A DNA stretch of 64,000 nt, taken from NCBI GenBank assembly GCA_025210525.1, contig JAOARP010000063.1, positions 62,001 through 126,000 on the forward strand, given 5' to 3'. Positions within the stretch are counted from its first letter, which is position 1. Every line of letters begins with the position of its first letter. The notes under the pieces were generated by a model that saw only the letters and a list, made by a program, of their open reading frames with translations, was not told the origin of the DNA and made no database searches. Source of the DNA: Marinisporobacter sp. GTDB taxonomy: Bacteria > Bacillota > Clostridia > Peptostreptococcales > Thermotaleaceae. Made by a program: the position numbers and the translations under genes. This document shows positions 52,698 through 61,575 of this stretch, in pieces.

Positions 52698-55073
52698 CTA
52701 CGCATAAATGTCTGAAAATTCAACATTTATCCTTTCAGCATGAGGTTGAGAAATGTTTGATTTTATCATATTATGTTTTCCTTTATCTATTATATTCACC
52801 GGAAGTTTTATGATAAATCTAGTTCCTTTACCATATTCACTTTCAACATGAATATCTCCTCCATGCATTTTTACCAAAGACTCTACGAGGGATAATCCTA
52901 TTCCACTTCCTTCATGACTTCTCCTTAATGATTTATCTACCTGCCTAAATCTCTCGAAAATAATTTCCAACTTATCTTTTGGAATGCCTATCCCTGTATC
53001 TCTTACTATAATTTCTATATATTCTCCTTTATCAAGCATATTTACAAAAATACTTCCTTCTGAATCTGTAAATTTTACCGCATTTGATAATAAGTTTAAT
53101 ATAATCCTTTCAATTTTATCTGGATCACAAGCAATAATTTTTTCTTCTATATCCGTATCAAATTGAAGGTTTATTTGTTTTTGTTCAATATATTCTGCTA
53201 CTGATAATGTGATCTCCTCAACAATATTTATAATGTTATAGTTTTGCATCTCTAATTCAAAATACCCTGAATCCATTTTTGTAATATCAATTAAGTTGTC
53301 CACCAATCTTAGTAATCTGTAGCTATTTTGTTTTAATACCTTTATTCGTTTTCTTATATTTTTTCCATCATATGATGCAAAAGCGTTTTTTAAATCTAAC
53401 TCAAGTAATTGTATACTACTAAATATTACATTCAAAGGCGTCCTCAATTCATGAGATAGATTGGCAAAAAATTCTGTTTTTAATTTATCTTGCTCCTCAG
53501 CCTCCTGTATTTTCCGCTGTAAGATTTCAGCTTTTTTACGTTCTGAAAGATCTCTTATAACAACCATTCGTTTAGTTCTTCCATTATCCAAAAATGGCGT
53601 AGCCGTAACTTCTACATCTATTGTTTTCCCCTGAATTGTAACAATTTTTTCATTTAGTGGTGGAAGGGTTATTTCTTCTTCCTTTCCCTGTCTAACTCTA
53701 TTTATAACAATTTCTTTATGATCTTGATGTACAAACTCCATCAAATTTTTTCCAATAATTTCATCTTTCTCTTTAGCCCCTACAAGCCTTAGTGCTGCCT
53801 TATTTACAAATTCTATGTACTTTTCCTCACAGGTAATAATACCATCTGGCAATAATTCTAATAGTTTACGATATCGTTCTTCACTCTCACGTATTTTCTC
53901 TTCGGCCTTCTTACGTTTAGAAATATTTCTTGATAATATTATAGTTATCATAACAAGAACGATGATAATCAACATCAAAATATTGTAAACAATCTCCTTT
54001 TCTATAGAATAAACAGATGAAGGCTTTTTAATAATCCTACTATTTTCTGGTAAATCAGAAAGCTTTATTCCAAATCTTTTCATTTCTTCATAATCAAAAA
54101 TATATTCATTCAAGCTTTCTTTCATAATAGGTATATCTTTAATCCTTTTTCCTTCTAAAATCCTTATAGCTTTTTGAGCCGCTCCTTTACCTTGCCTATA
54201 TGCACTTGTAATTTTACCTCCTATAATCCCTTTTCCTAACCACATCTCCCAAGAACTATATAAAGGAATTCTACATTCTCTTAAAATCATTTCTATGCTA
54301 TTTTTCTCCGAAATAATTCCTCCAGCATCATTTTTAAACACACCACTAAAGAATATAATACTTGATTGTGGTAAATTTTTTATTCGATCTTTAATATCAG
54401 AAATATTTTCCTCTTCTAAAAAAATAAATTCTCTCTGTTCATAAACTTTTTCTAGCTTCTCTATTTCTTTTTTATATTTAATACCATTAAAGCTTTTATC
54501 CAATACTGCAACAATATATTTCGTATTTGGGTGCAGTTTAAGACTTATATCTAAAGTATCTTTTACATCTACTTTTTCAACGACTCCTGTAAAATCATTA
54601 TTTCCTATAAACATTGATTCTTTGAAATCATTCACACCACAAAAAACCACAGGTATATCATCAAATAATCTTTCTTTATATTCGAGTAAAAATTTTAGGG
54701 CATCATCATCGGTAGATATAATCAGATCAAATTGACTGTTTTTAAATTTATATTCATATAATTCATATATTTTTTTAAAATATTCCTCATCATGAATTCT
54801 CTTTGTATCCATATATTCCATATGAATTGCATAATTTTCATCGTTACTATTTAATGTTTTTACAATACCTTCTTCTATACCATCTGTCCATTTAAACCCT
54901 TTATGATAAGAATTAAGAATCAATATATGTTTTTGTGCTATATTTTGTGAAAATGAAAAATTTGCTGATAAAATAAAAATAAAGATGATACAACAAATAA
55001 GTTCTATTCCTCTGCTACTCTTTATATTGCCCATACCACTAGTCATCCCCCTATATATACCACATCTTTTCAT
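52698..55073 (-). CDS. Orphan hybrid-sensor histidine kinase with ABC-substrate-binding-like input
   Basis: The protein has 791 residues; AAAGGAAAGAG before ATG 55073. N-terminal helix (25-43), an extracytoplasmic ABC_sub_bind-like domain (about 48-330; ILNSYHKGFKWTDGI, STDDDALKFLL, FCGVNDF), a second helix (about 363-385), PAS (395-515), HisKA with His in FFANLSHELRTPLN (about 545), and HATPase (650-765) with N, G1 (DTGIGIP) and G2 (GSGIGLS) boxes. No response regulator is adjacent, so its output partner lies elsewhere. The input fold suggests sensing of a small extracellular molecule. Nothing ties it to B12 beyond proximity. Confidence 0.9.
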   Translation of the reverse strand: MKRCGIYRGMTSGMGNIKSSRGIELICCIIFIFILSANFSFSQNIAQKHILILNSYHKGFKWTDGIEEGIVKTLNSNDENYAIHMEYMDTKRIHDEEYFKKIYELYEYKFKNSQFDLIISTDDDALKFLLEYKERLFDDIPVVFCGVNDFKESMFIGNNDFTGVVEKVDVKDTLDISLKLHPNTKYIVAVLDKSFNGIKYKKEIEKLEKVYEQREFIFLEEENISDIKDRIKNLPQSSIIFFSGVFKNDAGGIISEKNSIEMILRECRIPLYSSWEMWLGKGIIGGKITSAYRQGKGAAQKAIRILEGKRIKDIPIMKESLNEYIFDYEEMKRFGIKLSDLPENSRIIKKPSSVYSIEKEIVYNILMLIIIVLVMITIILSRNISKRKKAEEKIRESEERYRKLLELLPDGIITCEEKYIEFVNKAALRLVGAKEKDEIIGKNLMEFVHQDHKEIVINRVRQGKEEEITLPPLNEKIVTIQGKTIDVEVTATPFLDNGRTKRMVVIRDLSERKKAEILQRKIQEAEEQDKLKTEFFANLSHELRTPLNVIFSSIQLLELDLKNAFASYDGKNIRKRIKVLKQNSYRLLRLVDNLIDITKMDSGYFELEMQNYNIINIVEEITLSVAEYIEQKQINLQFDTDIEEKIIACDPDKIERIILNLLSNAVKFTDSEGSIFVNMLDKGEYIEIIVRDTGIGIPKDKLEIIFERFRQVDKSLRRSHEGSGIGLSLVESLVKMHGGDIHVESEYGKGTRFIIKLPVNIIDKGKHNMIKSNISQPHAERINVEFSDIYA

Positions 55074-55142
55074 CTCTTTCCTTTATTCTACATTTTACCA
55101 TTGCAAACCTTCAATGAAATATCACTTATTTTGTCATATATT

Positions 55143-55169
55143 GAAAAAAGCACCCTTTTGGGTGCTTTC
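55143..55169 (-). terminator. Terminator after the aminotransferase gene
   Basis: AAGCACCC/GGGTGCTT with loop TTTT-like spacer, then TTTTTTC on the minus strand, nine bases after the stop. Confidence 0.9.
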
Positions 55170-55177
55170 CATTATAT

Positions 55178-56365
55178 TTATTGAATCGCTTTTTCAATTC
55201 TTTTTAATCCTTCTTCAATATTTTCAAGAGAAGTAGCATAAGATAATCGAATATAATGATCTGCTCCAAAAGCTACCCCTGGAATCACTGCTACATTTAC
55301 ATTTTGTAATAAATACTCAGCAAAATCCATTGATCCATTAATAGTAAATCCATTAAAAGTTTTTCCTATTAATTTTGATATATTTACCATTACATAAAAT
55401 GCTCCTTCTGGCATTCTGCAAGATATTCCATCAATAGTATTGATCTTTTCAACCATATAATTTCTTCTTCCAACAAAAGCTTCAATCATTTTATTGATTG
55501 GCTCTTGGTCTCCTTTTAAAGCAGCAATACTCGCATATTGTGCGATGGTGTTTGGATTAGAAGTAGCATGACTTTGAATATTATTGATAATGCTAACGAT
55601 TTCTTTATCTGCTGCTAAATAACCGATTCTCCATCCTGTCATTGCATAAGCCTTAGACATACCATTGATCACAATGGTTAATTTCTTTATGTCTTCTCCT
55701 AAAGAAGCAATGCTTACATGTTTTCCATCATAGATTAATTTTTCATAAATTTCATCAGATATAATGAAAATATTATTCTTTACTGCAATCTCTGCAATAT
55801 CTTTTAATTCATCTTCTGTATATACAGTTCCAGTTGGATTATTCGGGCTGTTTAAAATAATCGCTTTTGTATTTTCATTGATCGCCTTTAATAAGCTTTC
55901 TTTTGTATATTTGAATCCTTCTTCCTCTGAAGTTTCAACAAGAATAGGAGTAGCATCTGCAAGCTTTACAAGCTCTGGATAACTTACCCAATAAGGAACA
56001 GGTACAATTACCTCATCTCCTGGATTACATATTGCCTGTAATGTATTGAATAATGAATGCTTTGCACCATTAGAAATAACGATATTCTCTGGCTTATATA
56101 TTAAATCATTATCATTTTTCAATTTATCACAAATAGCCTGTTTTAGATCTGGAAGACCTGATGCAGCAGTATATCCTGTACACCCCTTCTCCATTGCATC
56201 TACAGCAGCAGCTCGTATATGCTCTGGCGTATTAAAATCAGGTTCTCCAGCTCCAAAGCTTACTACATCAATACCATCTGCCTTCATTTTTTTTGCCTTT
56301 GCTGTAATGGCTAATGTAATAGATGGAGATATTTTCTTATTTTTTCTTGATAATTGATCCTTCAT
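55178..56365 (-). CDS. Pyridoxal-phosphate aminotransferase (aspartate type, class I)
   Basis: The protein has 395 residues from ATG 56365; AAAGGGGA upstream favours this over a start at 56422. Fold-type I aminotransferase: ILNSPNNPTGTVY, the PLP lysine in NGMSKAYAMTGWRIGY, and the C-terminal arginine region IRLSYATS. It transfers the amino group between aspartate and 2-oxoglutarate or a similar pair. It starts 16 bases after the carboxyltransferase gene and is probably co-transcribed. Oxaloacetate could be the shared metabolite. Confidence 0.92.
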   Translation of the reverse strand: MKDQLSRKNKKISPSITLAITAKAKKMKADGIDVVSFGAGEPDFNTPEHIRAAAVDAMEKGCTGYTAASGLPDLKQAICDKLKNDNDLIYKPENIVISNGAKHSLFNTLQAICNPGDEVIVPVPYWVSYPELVKLADATPILVETSEEEGFKYTKESLLKAINENTKAIILNSPNNPTGTVYTEDELKDIAEIAVKNNIFIISDEIYEKLIYDGKHVSIASLGEDIKKLTIVINGMSKAYAMTGWRIGYLAADKEIVSIINNIQSHATSNPNTIAQYASIAALKGDQEPINKMIEAFVGRRNYMVEKINTIDGISCRMPEGAFYVMVNISKLIGKTFNGFTINGSMDFAEYLLQNVNVAVIPGVAFGADHYIRLSYATSLENIEEGLKRIEKAIQ

Positions 56366-56381
56366 GATCATTCCCCTTTCT

Positions 56382-57779
56382 TTATACAGGATAAGTCTTT
56401 TGTTCCTTATCAGTATATTCACTATCTATTTTATATTTTTCAGCCTGTCTGTATTTAAAAAATTCCATAGCTACCGGTGGGAATAAAGCATAAGATAATA
56501 CATCCTCTTCTTGTTCTAGGTATTCCTTCATTTCATTTCTTATGCTTTCTAATTGAGGTTTAATTAAATCAGCTGGTCTACAGGTAATAACTTCTTCATC
56601 CCCAATAATTTTTTGAATAATTTCATCTTTAATTGGTACAGTTGGCTTTCCATACATGCCTTTTACATAAGCTTTTACTTCCTTTGGAATCATCTTATAT
56701 CTTTCACCAGTGATTACATTTAATACTGCCTGAGTTCCTACGATCTGACTTGTAGGAGTTACAAGTGGTGGATGACCTAAATCCTCCTTAACTCTTGGCA
56801 CCTCTTTTAATACCTCTTCAAATTTATCAAGGGCATTTTGCATTTTAAGCTGTGATACAAGATTTGAAAGCATTCCTCCTGGAACTTGATAAATTAAAGT
56901 ATTAATGTTTACCCCTAATACTTTTGGATTTAGTAGGCCACTTTCTATACTTCTTTCCCTTATTGGTCTAAAATGCTCCGCAATTTTATTAAGCTTTTCA
57001 ATTTCAAGTCCTGTATCATATTTTGTTCCCTTTAATGTAGCAACCAAGCTTTCTGTAGGTGGTTGGCTTGTTCCCATTGAAAATGGTGAGATGGCTGTAT
57101 CAATAATATCTACCCCTGCTTCAATTGCCTTTAAATAAATCATATCTGCTAAACCACTCGTCATATGAGAATGTAGTTCTAAAGGAATTTTTACTGCTTT
57201 TTTTAATGCTGATACTAATTCATAAGCATAATAAGGCGTCAAAAGACCTGACATATCTTTTATACAGATAGAATCTGCTCCCATGCTTTCCATCTCTTTT
57301 GCTAATTTTACATAAGTCTCTGTTGTATGAACTGGACTTGTTGTATAGGAAATAGCTGTTTGTGCATGAGCTCCTTCTTTTTTAGTTGTTTCTACTGCTA
57401 CTCTTAAATTTCTTACATCATTTAAAGCATCAAATATTCTTATCACGTCTATTCCATTATAAATAGATTTTTTAACAAATTCAATCACTACATCATCTGC
57501 ATAATGCTTATAACCTAAAATATTTTGTCCTCTTAAAAGCATTTGTAGATTCGTATTTTTTATTTTCTTTCTGATCTTTCTTAATCTTTCCCACGGATCT
57601 TCGCTTAAAAATCTTAAAGAAGCGTCAAAGGTTGCCCCTCCCCACATTTCTAAAGCATAATATCCAACTCCATCTAATTGTTCTAATATAGGTAACATCT
57701 CTTCTGTTTTCATCCTCGTTGCAATTAATGACTGATGTGCATCTCTTAAAATCGTTTCTGTTATTTTAACTTTTGCCAT
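56382..57779 (-). CDS. Biotin-dependent carboxyltransferase subunit (oxaloacetate decarboxylase alpha / pyruvate carboxylase B type)
   Basis: The protein has 465 residues; GGGAGG before ATG 57779. Carboxyltransferase barrel opening with LRDAHQSLIATRM, EMWGGATFD, and later SICIKDMSGLL, ELHSHMTSG, then the PYC_OADA domain. It stops before the usual C-terminal biotinyl domain (no AMKM), so a separate biotin carrier is needed. No beta/gamma sodium-pump subunits are in the window. It acts on oxaloacetate or pyruvate, in line with the aminotransferase downstream. Divergent from the Lrp gene, with about 270 bases of promoter region between. Confidence 0.9.
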   Translation of the reverse strand: MAKVKITETILRDAHQSLIATRMKTEEMLPILEQLDGVGYYALEMWGGATFDASLRFLSEDPWERLRKIRKKIKNTNLQMLLRGQNILGYKHYADDVVIEFVKKSIYNGIDVIRIFDALNDVRNLRVAVETTKKEGAHAQTAISYTTSPVHTTETYVKLAKEMESMGADSICIKDMSGLLTPYYAYELVSALKKAVKIPLELHSHMTSGLADMIYLKAIEAGVDIIDTAISPFSMGTSQPPTESLVATLKGTKYDTGLEIEKLNKIAEHFRPIRERSIESGLLNPKVLGVNINTLIYQVPGGMLSNLVSQLKMQNALDKFEEVLKEVPRVKEDLGHPPLVTPTSQIVGTQAVLNVITGERYKMIPKEVKAYVKGMYGKPTVPIKDEIIQKIIGDEEVITCRPADLIKPQLESIRNEMKEYLEQEEDVLSYALFPPVAMEFFKYRQAEKYKIDSEYTDKEQKTYPV

Positions 57780-58049
57780 ATTTTAGCCTCCCATTATTCA
57801 TTTTACACATAATTCAAATTATTCTCAGAATCGTTTTCCTCTTGTTTTCAGTTTTCCCAAAATGTATCTATGATGTTTTTTCATTTTTATGCATAATATC
57901 ATGGACAAACTTGTATATTTCTTATTGCACTATTATTTTATCAACCCAATCCCTTTATGTACAGTTTCTACGAAAGGTGTTATAATATTATTACTTTATT
58001 ATCACAATTATTATTTGATTTTTCTTTATTTTCTAAGGGGAGGGTAATT

Positions 58050-58478
58050 ATGGATGCTACAGACTTAAAAATTTTAGAACTATTGCAGAGAAATTGTCGA
58101 ATCTCTATGAAGGATTTAGGAAAAATGGTAGGATTAACTTCTCCTGCTGTATCAGAAAGAATAAAAAAATTAGAAGAAAGTGGTGTGATCACAGGGTACA
58201 AAGCCACTGTTAATCCACAAAAGCTTAACAAAAATGTGCAAGCATTCATAGATATCTCCATGGATCGAGATCATTATAAAAAATTTTTAGATTATGCACT
58301 ACACAAGAACAGCATCGTTGAGTGTCATCATGTTACAGGTGGAGATTGCATGACTCTAAAAGTTATGGTAGCAAGTATGGAAGAACTAGAATATTTAATT
58401 GATTCCATCAAAAAAATGGGAAATACAAAAACATCCATCATTTTATCATCACCTATCGAAAGTAAGATTATTCTATAA
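58050..58478 (+). CDS. Lrp/AsnC-family transcriptional regulator
   Basis: The protein has 142 residues from ATG 58050 (AAGGGGAGGG upstream; an open frame extends back to 57957 but has no site). N-terminal AsnC helix-turn-helix (LKILELLQRNCRISMKDLG, TSPAVSERIKKLE) and a C-terminal RAM effector-binding domain. It is divergent from the carboxyltransferase/aminotransferase pair, so amino-acid-responsive control of that pair is likely. Confidence 0.93.
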   Translation: MDATDLKILELLQRNCRISMKDLGKMVGLTSPAVSERIKKLEESGVITGYKATVNPQKLNKNVQAFIDISMDRDHYKKFLDYALHKNSIVECHHVTGGDCMTLKVMVASMEELEYLIDSIKKMGNTKTSIILSSPIESKIIL

Positions 58479-58480
58479 AA

Positions 58481-58535
58481 ATAAAAGGGGTTAGATTTAG
58501 CGTATTCTATACGCTATCCTAACCCCTTTTTTTAA
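58481..58535. terminator. Bidirectional terminator
   Basis: AAAAGGGGTTAG/CTAACCCCTTTT with an inner AGCGTAT/ATACGCT stem lies between convergent lrp and amidohydrolase genes. Confidence 0.9.
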
Positions 58536-58536
58536 C

Positions 58537-59853
58537 TTATTCAGTAATTGTTCCTGATATCTTTTCTAAAAATCCTATATATTCTTCTTTTGTCATCTTT
58601 GGTTCAAAATCTTTTATGATCCCTTTTGCTACTTTTCCTTCATCAAACAATAAATCAACAATTGTCATAGCCATTGATTTTGCTGGTATAATGTAACTCA
58701 ATTCATGATCTTCGTTTTTAAATTCACGAGTATGTAAATCCCCTTTAATGCCTCCTATAAAAGGATGTAATGATGGAATCAAATGAGATACATCTCCAAA
58801 ATCAAAGGAACCTGTAAAATCTCCTTCTTTTATAATTTCTTCTGGTTTTACAAAAGACGATACATTTGCCTTAAAAATATGATCTAATTCAGAGTGATTT
58901 AAAAGAGGTAAATATCCTGGTATTTCAGATATCTTAACCTTTGCACCTATAGCCATAGCACCTGCCTTTAATGAACGATTTACCTTTTCATTTGCATCAA
59001 TGATTCCTGGAATAGTTCTACCTCTTACATACATTTCCATACGTACATCAGCAGGAACTACATTGACAATATCGCCACCCTTTGTAAGAATTGGATGAAC
59101 TCTGATTTTCTCACTTTCTGGGAAAGTCTCTCGCTGTGCATGAATATTATTAAGGGCTAACATAGCAGCATTTAAAGCATTTATCCCTTTTTCTGGTGCA
59201 CCTCCAGCATGTGATTCTTTTCCAATAAACTGAACATTCTTTCCAATAAATCCGTTTCCTTTTCCACCAATTAATACTTTTTTATCTTCTAGATTTAATA
59301 CATGCATCATCATGGCTAGATCTACATCATCAAAATACCCTCTATAAATAAGCTCTTGCTTTCCACCAAAATATTTTATTTTTCCTTCTTCTTTTAACTT
59401 ACTTCTATAAGCAAGCTCCACATATTCCTCCGCAGGTACTGCTAAAAAATCTACTTTCCCATCTAATTTTTCTAAAGCTCCTGAAAGGCTTAATCCCACT
59501 GCTGCACCAAACATACACGCTACTTGAATATTATGACCACATGCATGAACAGCTCCCGTTTCAACGTTAGCATCATCATGTTCTTTGCATACAACAGCAT
59601 CCATTTCTCCTAAAACAGCAACTCTTGGTCCATCCTTCTTTAGATTTCCTCTCGCTCTACAGCCTGTAACAGCAATATTTTTTTCTACAGCTAATCCTAA
59701 TTTTTCTAACTCTTCGCTAATAAAATTCGTAGCATAAACTTCCTTATACCCTAATTCAGGATTTTTGTAAATAGCTTCTCCTAAACGAATAATTTTTTCT
59801 CTATTTTCATCGATTACTTGACATACTTTTTCTTTCAATTGTTTTTTGTCCAT
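58537..59853 (-). CDS. M20-family amidohydrolase
   Basis: The protein has 438 residues; AAAGGAGC upstream of ATG 59853. M20 metallopeptidase/amidohydrolase: VAVLGEMDAVV, HACGHNIQ (metal ligands; the usual HACGHDxH is altered), PAEEYVE, and the dimerisation-domain ESHAGGAPEKG. Likely deacylates or hydrolyses an N-acyl amino acid or p-aminobenzoyl-glutamate-like amide. It follows the DUF3100 pair by about 78 bases across a terminator, an arrangement I recall in other Firmicutes. Confidence 0.9.
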   Translation of the reverse strand: MDKKQLKEKVCQVIDENREKIIRLGEAIYKNPELGYKEVYATNFISEELEKLGLAVEKNIAVTGCRARGNLKKDGPRVAVLGEMDAVVCKEHDDANVETGAVHACGHNIQVACMFGAAVGLSLSGALEKLDGKVDFLAVPAEEYVELAYRSKLKEEGKIKYFGGKQELIYRGYFDDVDLAMMMHVLNLEDKKVLIGGKGNGFIGKNVQFIGKESHAGGAPEKGINALNAAMLALNNIHAQRETFPESEKIRVHPILTKGGDIVNVVPADVRMEMYVRGRTIPGIIDANEKVNRSLKAGAMAIGAKVKISEIPGYLPLLNHSELDHIFKANVSSFVKPEEIIKEGDFTGSFDFGDVSHLIPSLHPFIGGIKGDLHTREFKNEDHELSYIIPAKSMAMTIVDLLFDEGKVAKGIIKDFEPKMTKEEYIGFLEKISGTITE

Positions 59854-59882
59854 TATTCATAGCTCCTTTCATTATAATAAAC

Positions 59883-59924
59883 TAAAAAATATAAAGGTAA
59901 TCTATTGAAATAGATTACCTTTCC
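59883..59924 (-). terminator. Terminator after the DUF3100 pair
   Basis: AAAGGTAATCTATT/AATAGATTACCTTT followed by ATATTTTTTAG on the minus strand. Confidence 0.85.
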
Positions 59925-59931
59925 TACATGA

Positions 59932-60405
59932 TTAAATAATTCCTTGCATTTTTAATATGGTTTGTGCAACAAGAGCAGACCCAAAATATGTACCGATAAA
60001 TACAGCTATAGAAATAATCACAAGCTTCCAACTGATTTTTTTCAATTGATCAATTTTATTTCCAACAGAAATACCTGCAAAAGCTAAAATTGGTGTAGTT
60101 GTTGCTAAAAAATTCACATGATTTGTATATTGTAAAAATATTTTTGCTGTAGGCATAAAAGGCATACTCAAAACCAATGCAATCAACGTAGCCCATGCAA
60201 ATGCTGGAAATTTTAAATTGGGTAACATTTCTTTTATTTTTAAAGAAATCACACAAACAAATAAAACTGCTAGTATCCCTGGAATTGCTTGCCCTATTGG
60301 TGTACCTGGTTTTCCACTAACCAATTGACCAATTCTTTGACCGATTAAAATCAACATACCAATAACTAGCATAATTTTCGACTGATTCATTGTCCTAGTT
60401 AGCAT
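59932..60405 (-). CDS. Small four-helix membrane partner of DUF3100
   Basis: The protein has 157 residues and four hydrophobic segments (about 10-25, 42-58, 70-88, 127-150). It overlaps the DUF3100 gene by 11 bases, so it is made together with it. It looks like the second half of a split transporter. No motif identifies the substrate. Confidence 0.75.
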   Translation of the reverse strand: MLTRTMNQSKIMLVIGMLILIGQRIGQLVSGKPGTPIGQAIPGILAVLFVCVISLKIKEMLPNLKFPAFAWATLIALVLSMPFMPTAKIFLQYTNHVNFLATTTPILAFAGISVGNKIDQLKKISWKLVIISIAVFIGTYFGSALVAQTILKMQGII

Positions 60406-61270
60406 CTACATGACCTCCTTTTTTATCAAACTTTGGCGCTAATTTTTTATACAAATAATTTGATAATGGTAAAGCAATAAATACAACAGAGTAAAGTCCC
60501 GTTACACCTGTTAACATATTACTTGTAGCTGCATAAGCAAGGATCGTATCCTTCATAGCTGGTACCGTTTCAGCAAGGGATGATGAAGCTGCTGTCATCA
60601 TACTTCCACTTCCCATTCCAGATGCCATAGCTAATGCTAAAGGATGAATCCCAGTGGACGCAGCAAAAGATGCTAAAAGACCAAAGAATATAGTTCCAAA
60701 AACTGTTCCCATCATATAAGTTCCTAGAACACCTGTACCTTCTGGAGAATTGATTCCATACCTTTCTCCAATAACTCCTAAAGTAGGCTCTCTACATATA
60801 CTAACCGTCGCACCTACAGCTTCTCTCTTAAGTCCTAAACAAAGTGCTAATGGAAGTCCTATAAATACAGTTCCTAAATTTCCTAATTCTTGAAGTAAAA
60901 AGGCTGGTCCTGCTTGCACGACCTTCACAATATTCGGTCCTACTAAGGTTCCATACTTTACGCCTAAGGGAAGAAGCGCAAACATAACCATTGTACCAGC
61001 AAGATCCATTACTTCATCTGGAATCAATGTTCTTAATGCCTTTACTGACTTTCCTAAAAGATCAGGCGTAATAACCATTCCTATGATAACTGCATATAAC
61101 ATAGGCAGTAGTACCACCTGTCCAGGTCCAACAGCAATTTTTTTAATTCCTATAAATTCACAAATAATAACAATTAATAATACCGAAATATAAAGCTTTG
61201 TAAATATTGAACCTCTATTTTTCATTTCTATCAGCTCATCTTCTGTTAATCTTCTCTTTTCCATATTCAC
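60395..61270 (-). CDS. DUF3100 membrane protein
   Basis: The protein has 291 residues with about eight hydrophobic helices after a charged N-terminus, fitting DUF3100 (GVIGERYGINSPEGTGVLGTY; MASGMGSGSMMTAASSSLAE). The glycine/serine-rich segment resembles transporter core loops. With the small partner and the neighbouring M20 amidohydrolase it probably forms an uptake-plus-hydrolysis cassette. Substrate unknown. Confidence 0.8.
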   Translation of the reverse strand: MNMEKRRLTEDELIEMKNRGSIFTKLYISVLLIVIICEFIGIKKIAVGPGQVVLLPMLYAVIIGMVITPDLLGKSVKALRTLIPDEVMDLAGTMVMFALLPLGVKYGTLVGPNIVKVVQAGPAFLLQELGNLGTVFIGLPLALCLGLKREAVGATVSICREPTLGVIGERYGINSPEGTGVLGTYMMGTVFGTIFFGLLASFAASTGIHPLALAMASGMGSGSMMTAASSSLAETVPAMKDTILAYAATSNMLTGVTGLYSVVFIALPLSNYLYKKLAPKFDKKGGHVDAN

Positions 61271-61575
61271 CCTACCTTTCTTTTTTAATGGGATTCCCTT
61301 ATTTGATGTTTTGTTCGTTCGTTACGTACAATTGTTTCCCTAGAACAAACCATACCATTAATAGTACCACATTCATTCTACATATACAATATATTTCCAA
61401 GGAAATTTTTATTTAATTTTACAAAATCAATCAAATCCTAAGAATAATTTTTTCTTCTTTCATCTTTTGTCAAAAGAAATCACATTTATCACATCAATTA
61501 TCTCAAGTAAATAGATATATGCTATAATGGTAATAAATTACATATATTTTTTATAGAAAAGGACGTGAGTTAATC
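61271..61575. other. Divergent intergenic region, 305 bp
   Basis: Lies between the divergent DUF3100 and symporter genes. It contains AT-rich promoter-like sequence and two TTCGTTCGTTACG-like direct repeats near 61316-61326, but no RNA gene, riboswitch or reading frame that I can support. Confidence 0.5.
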
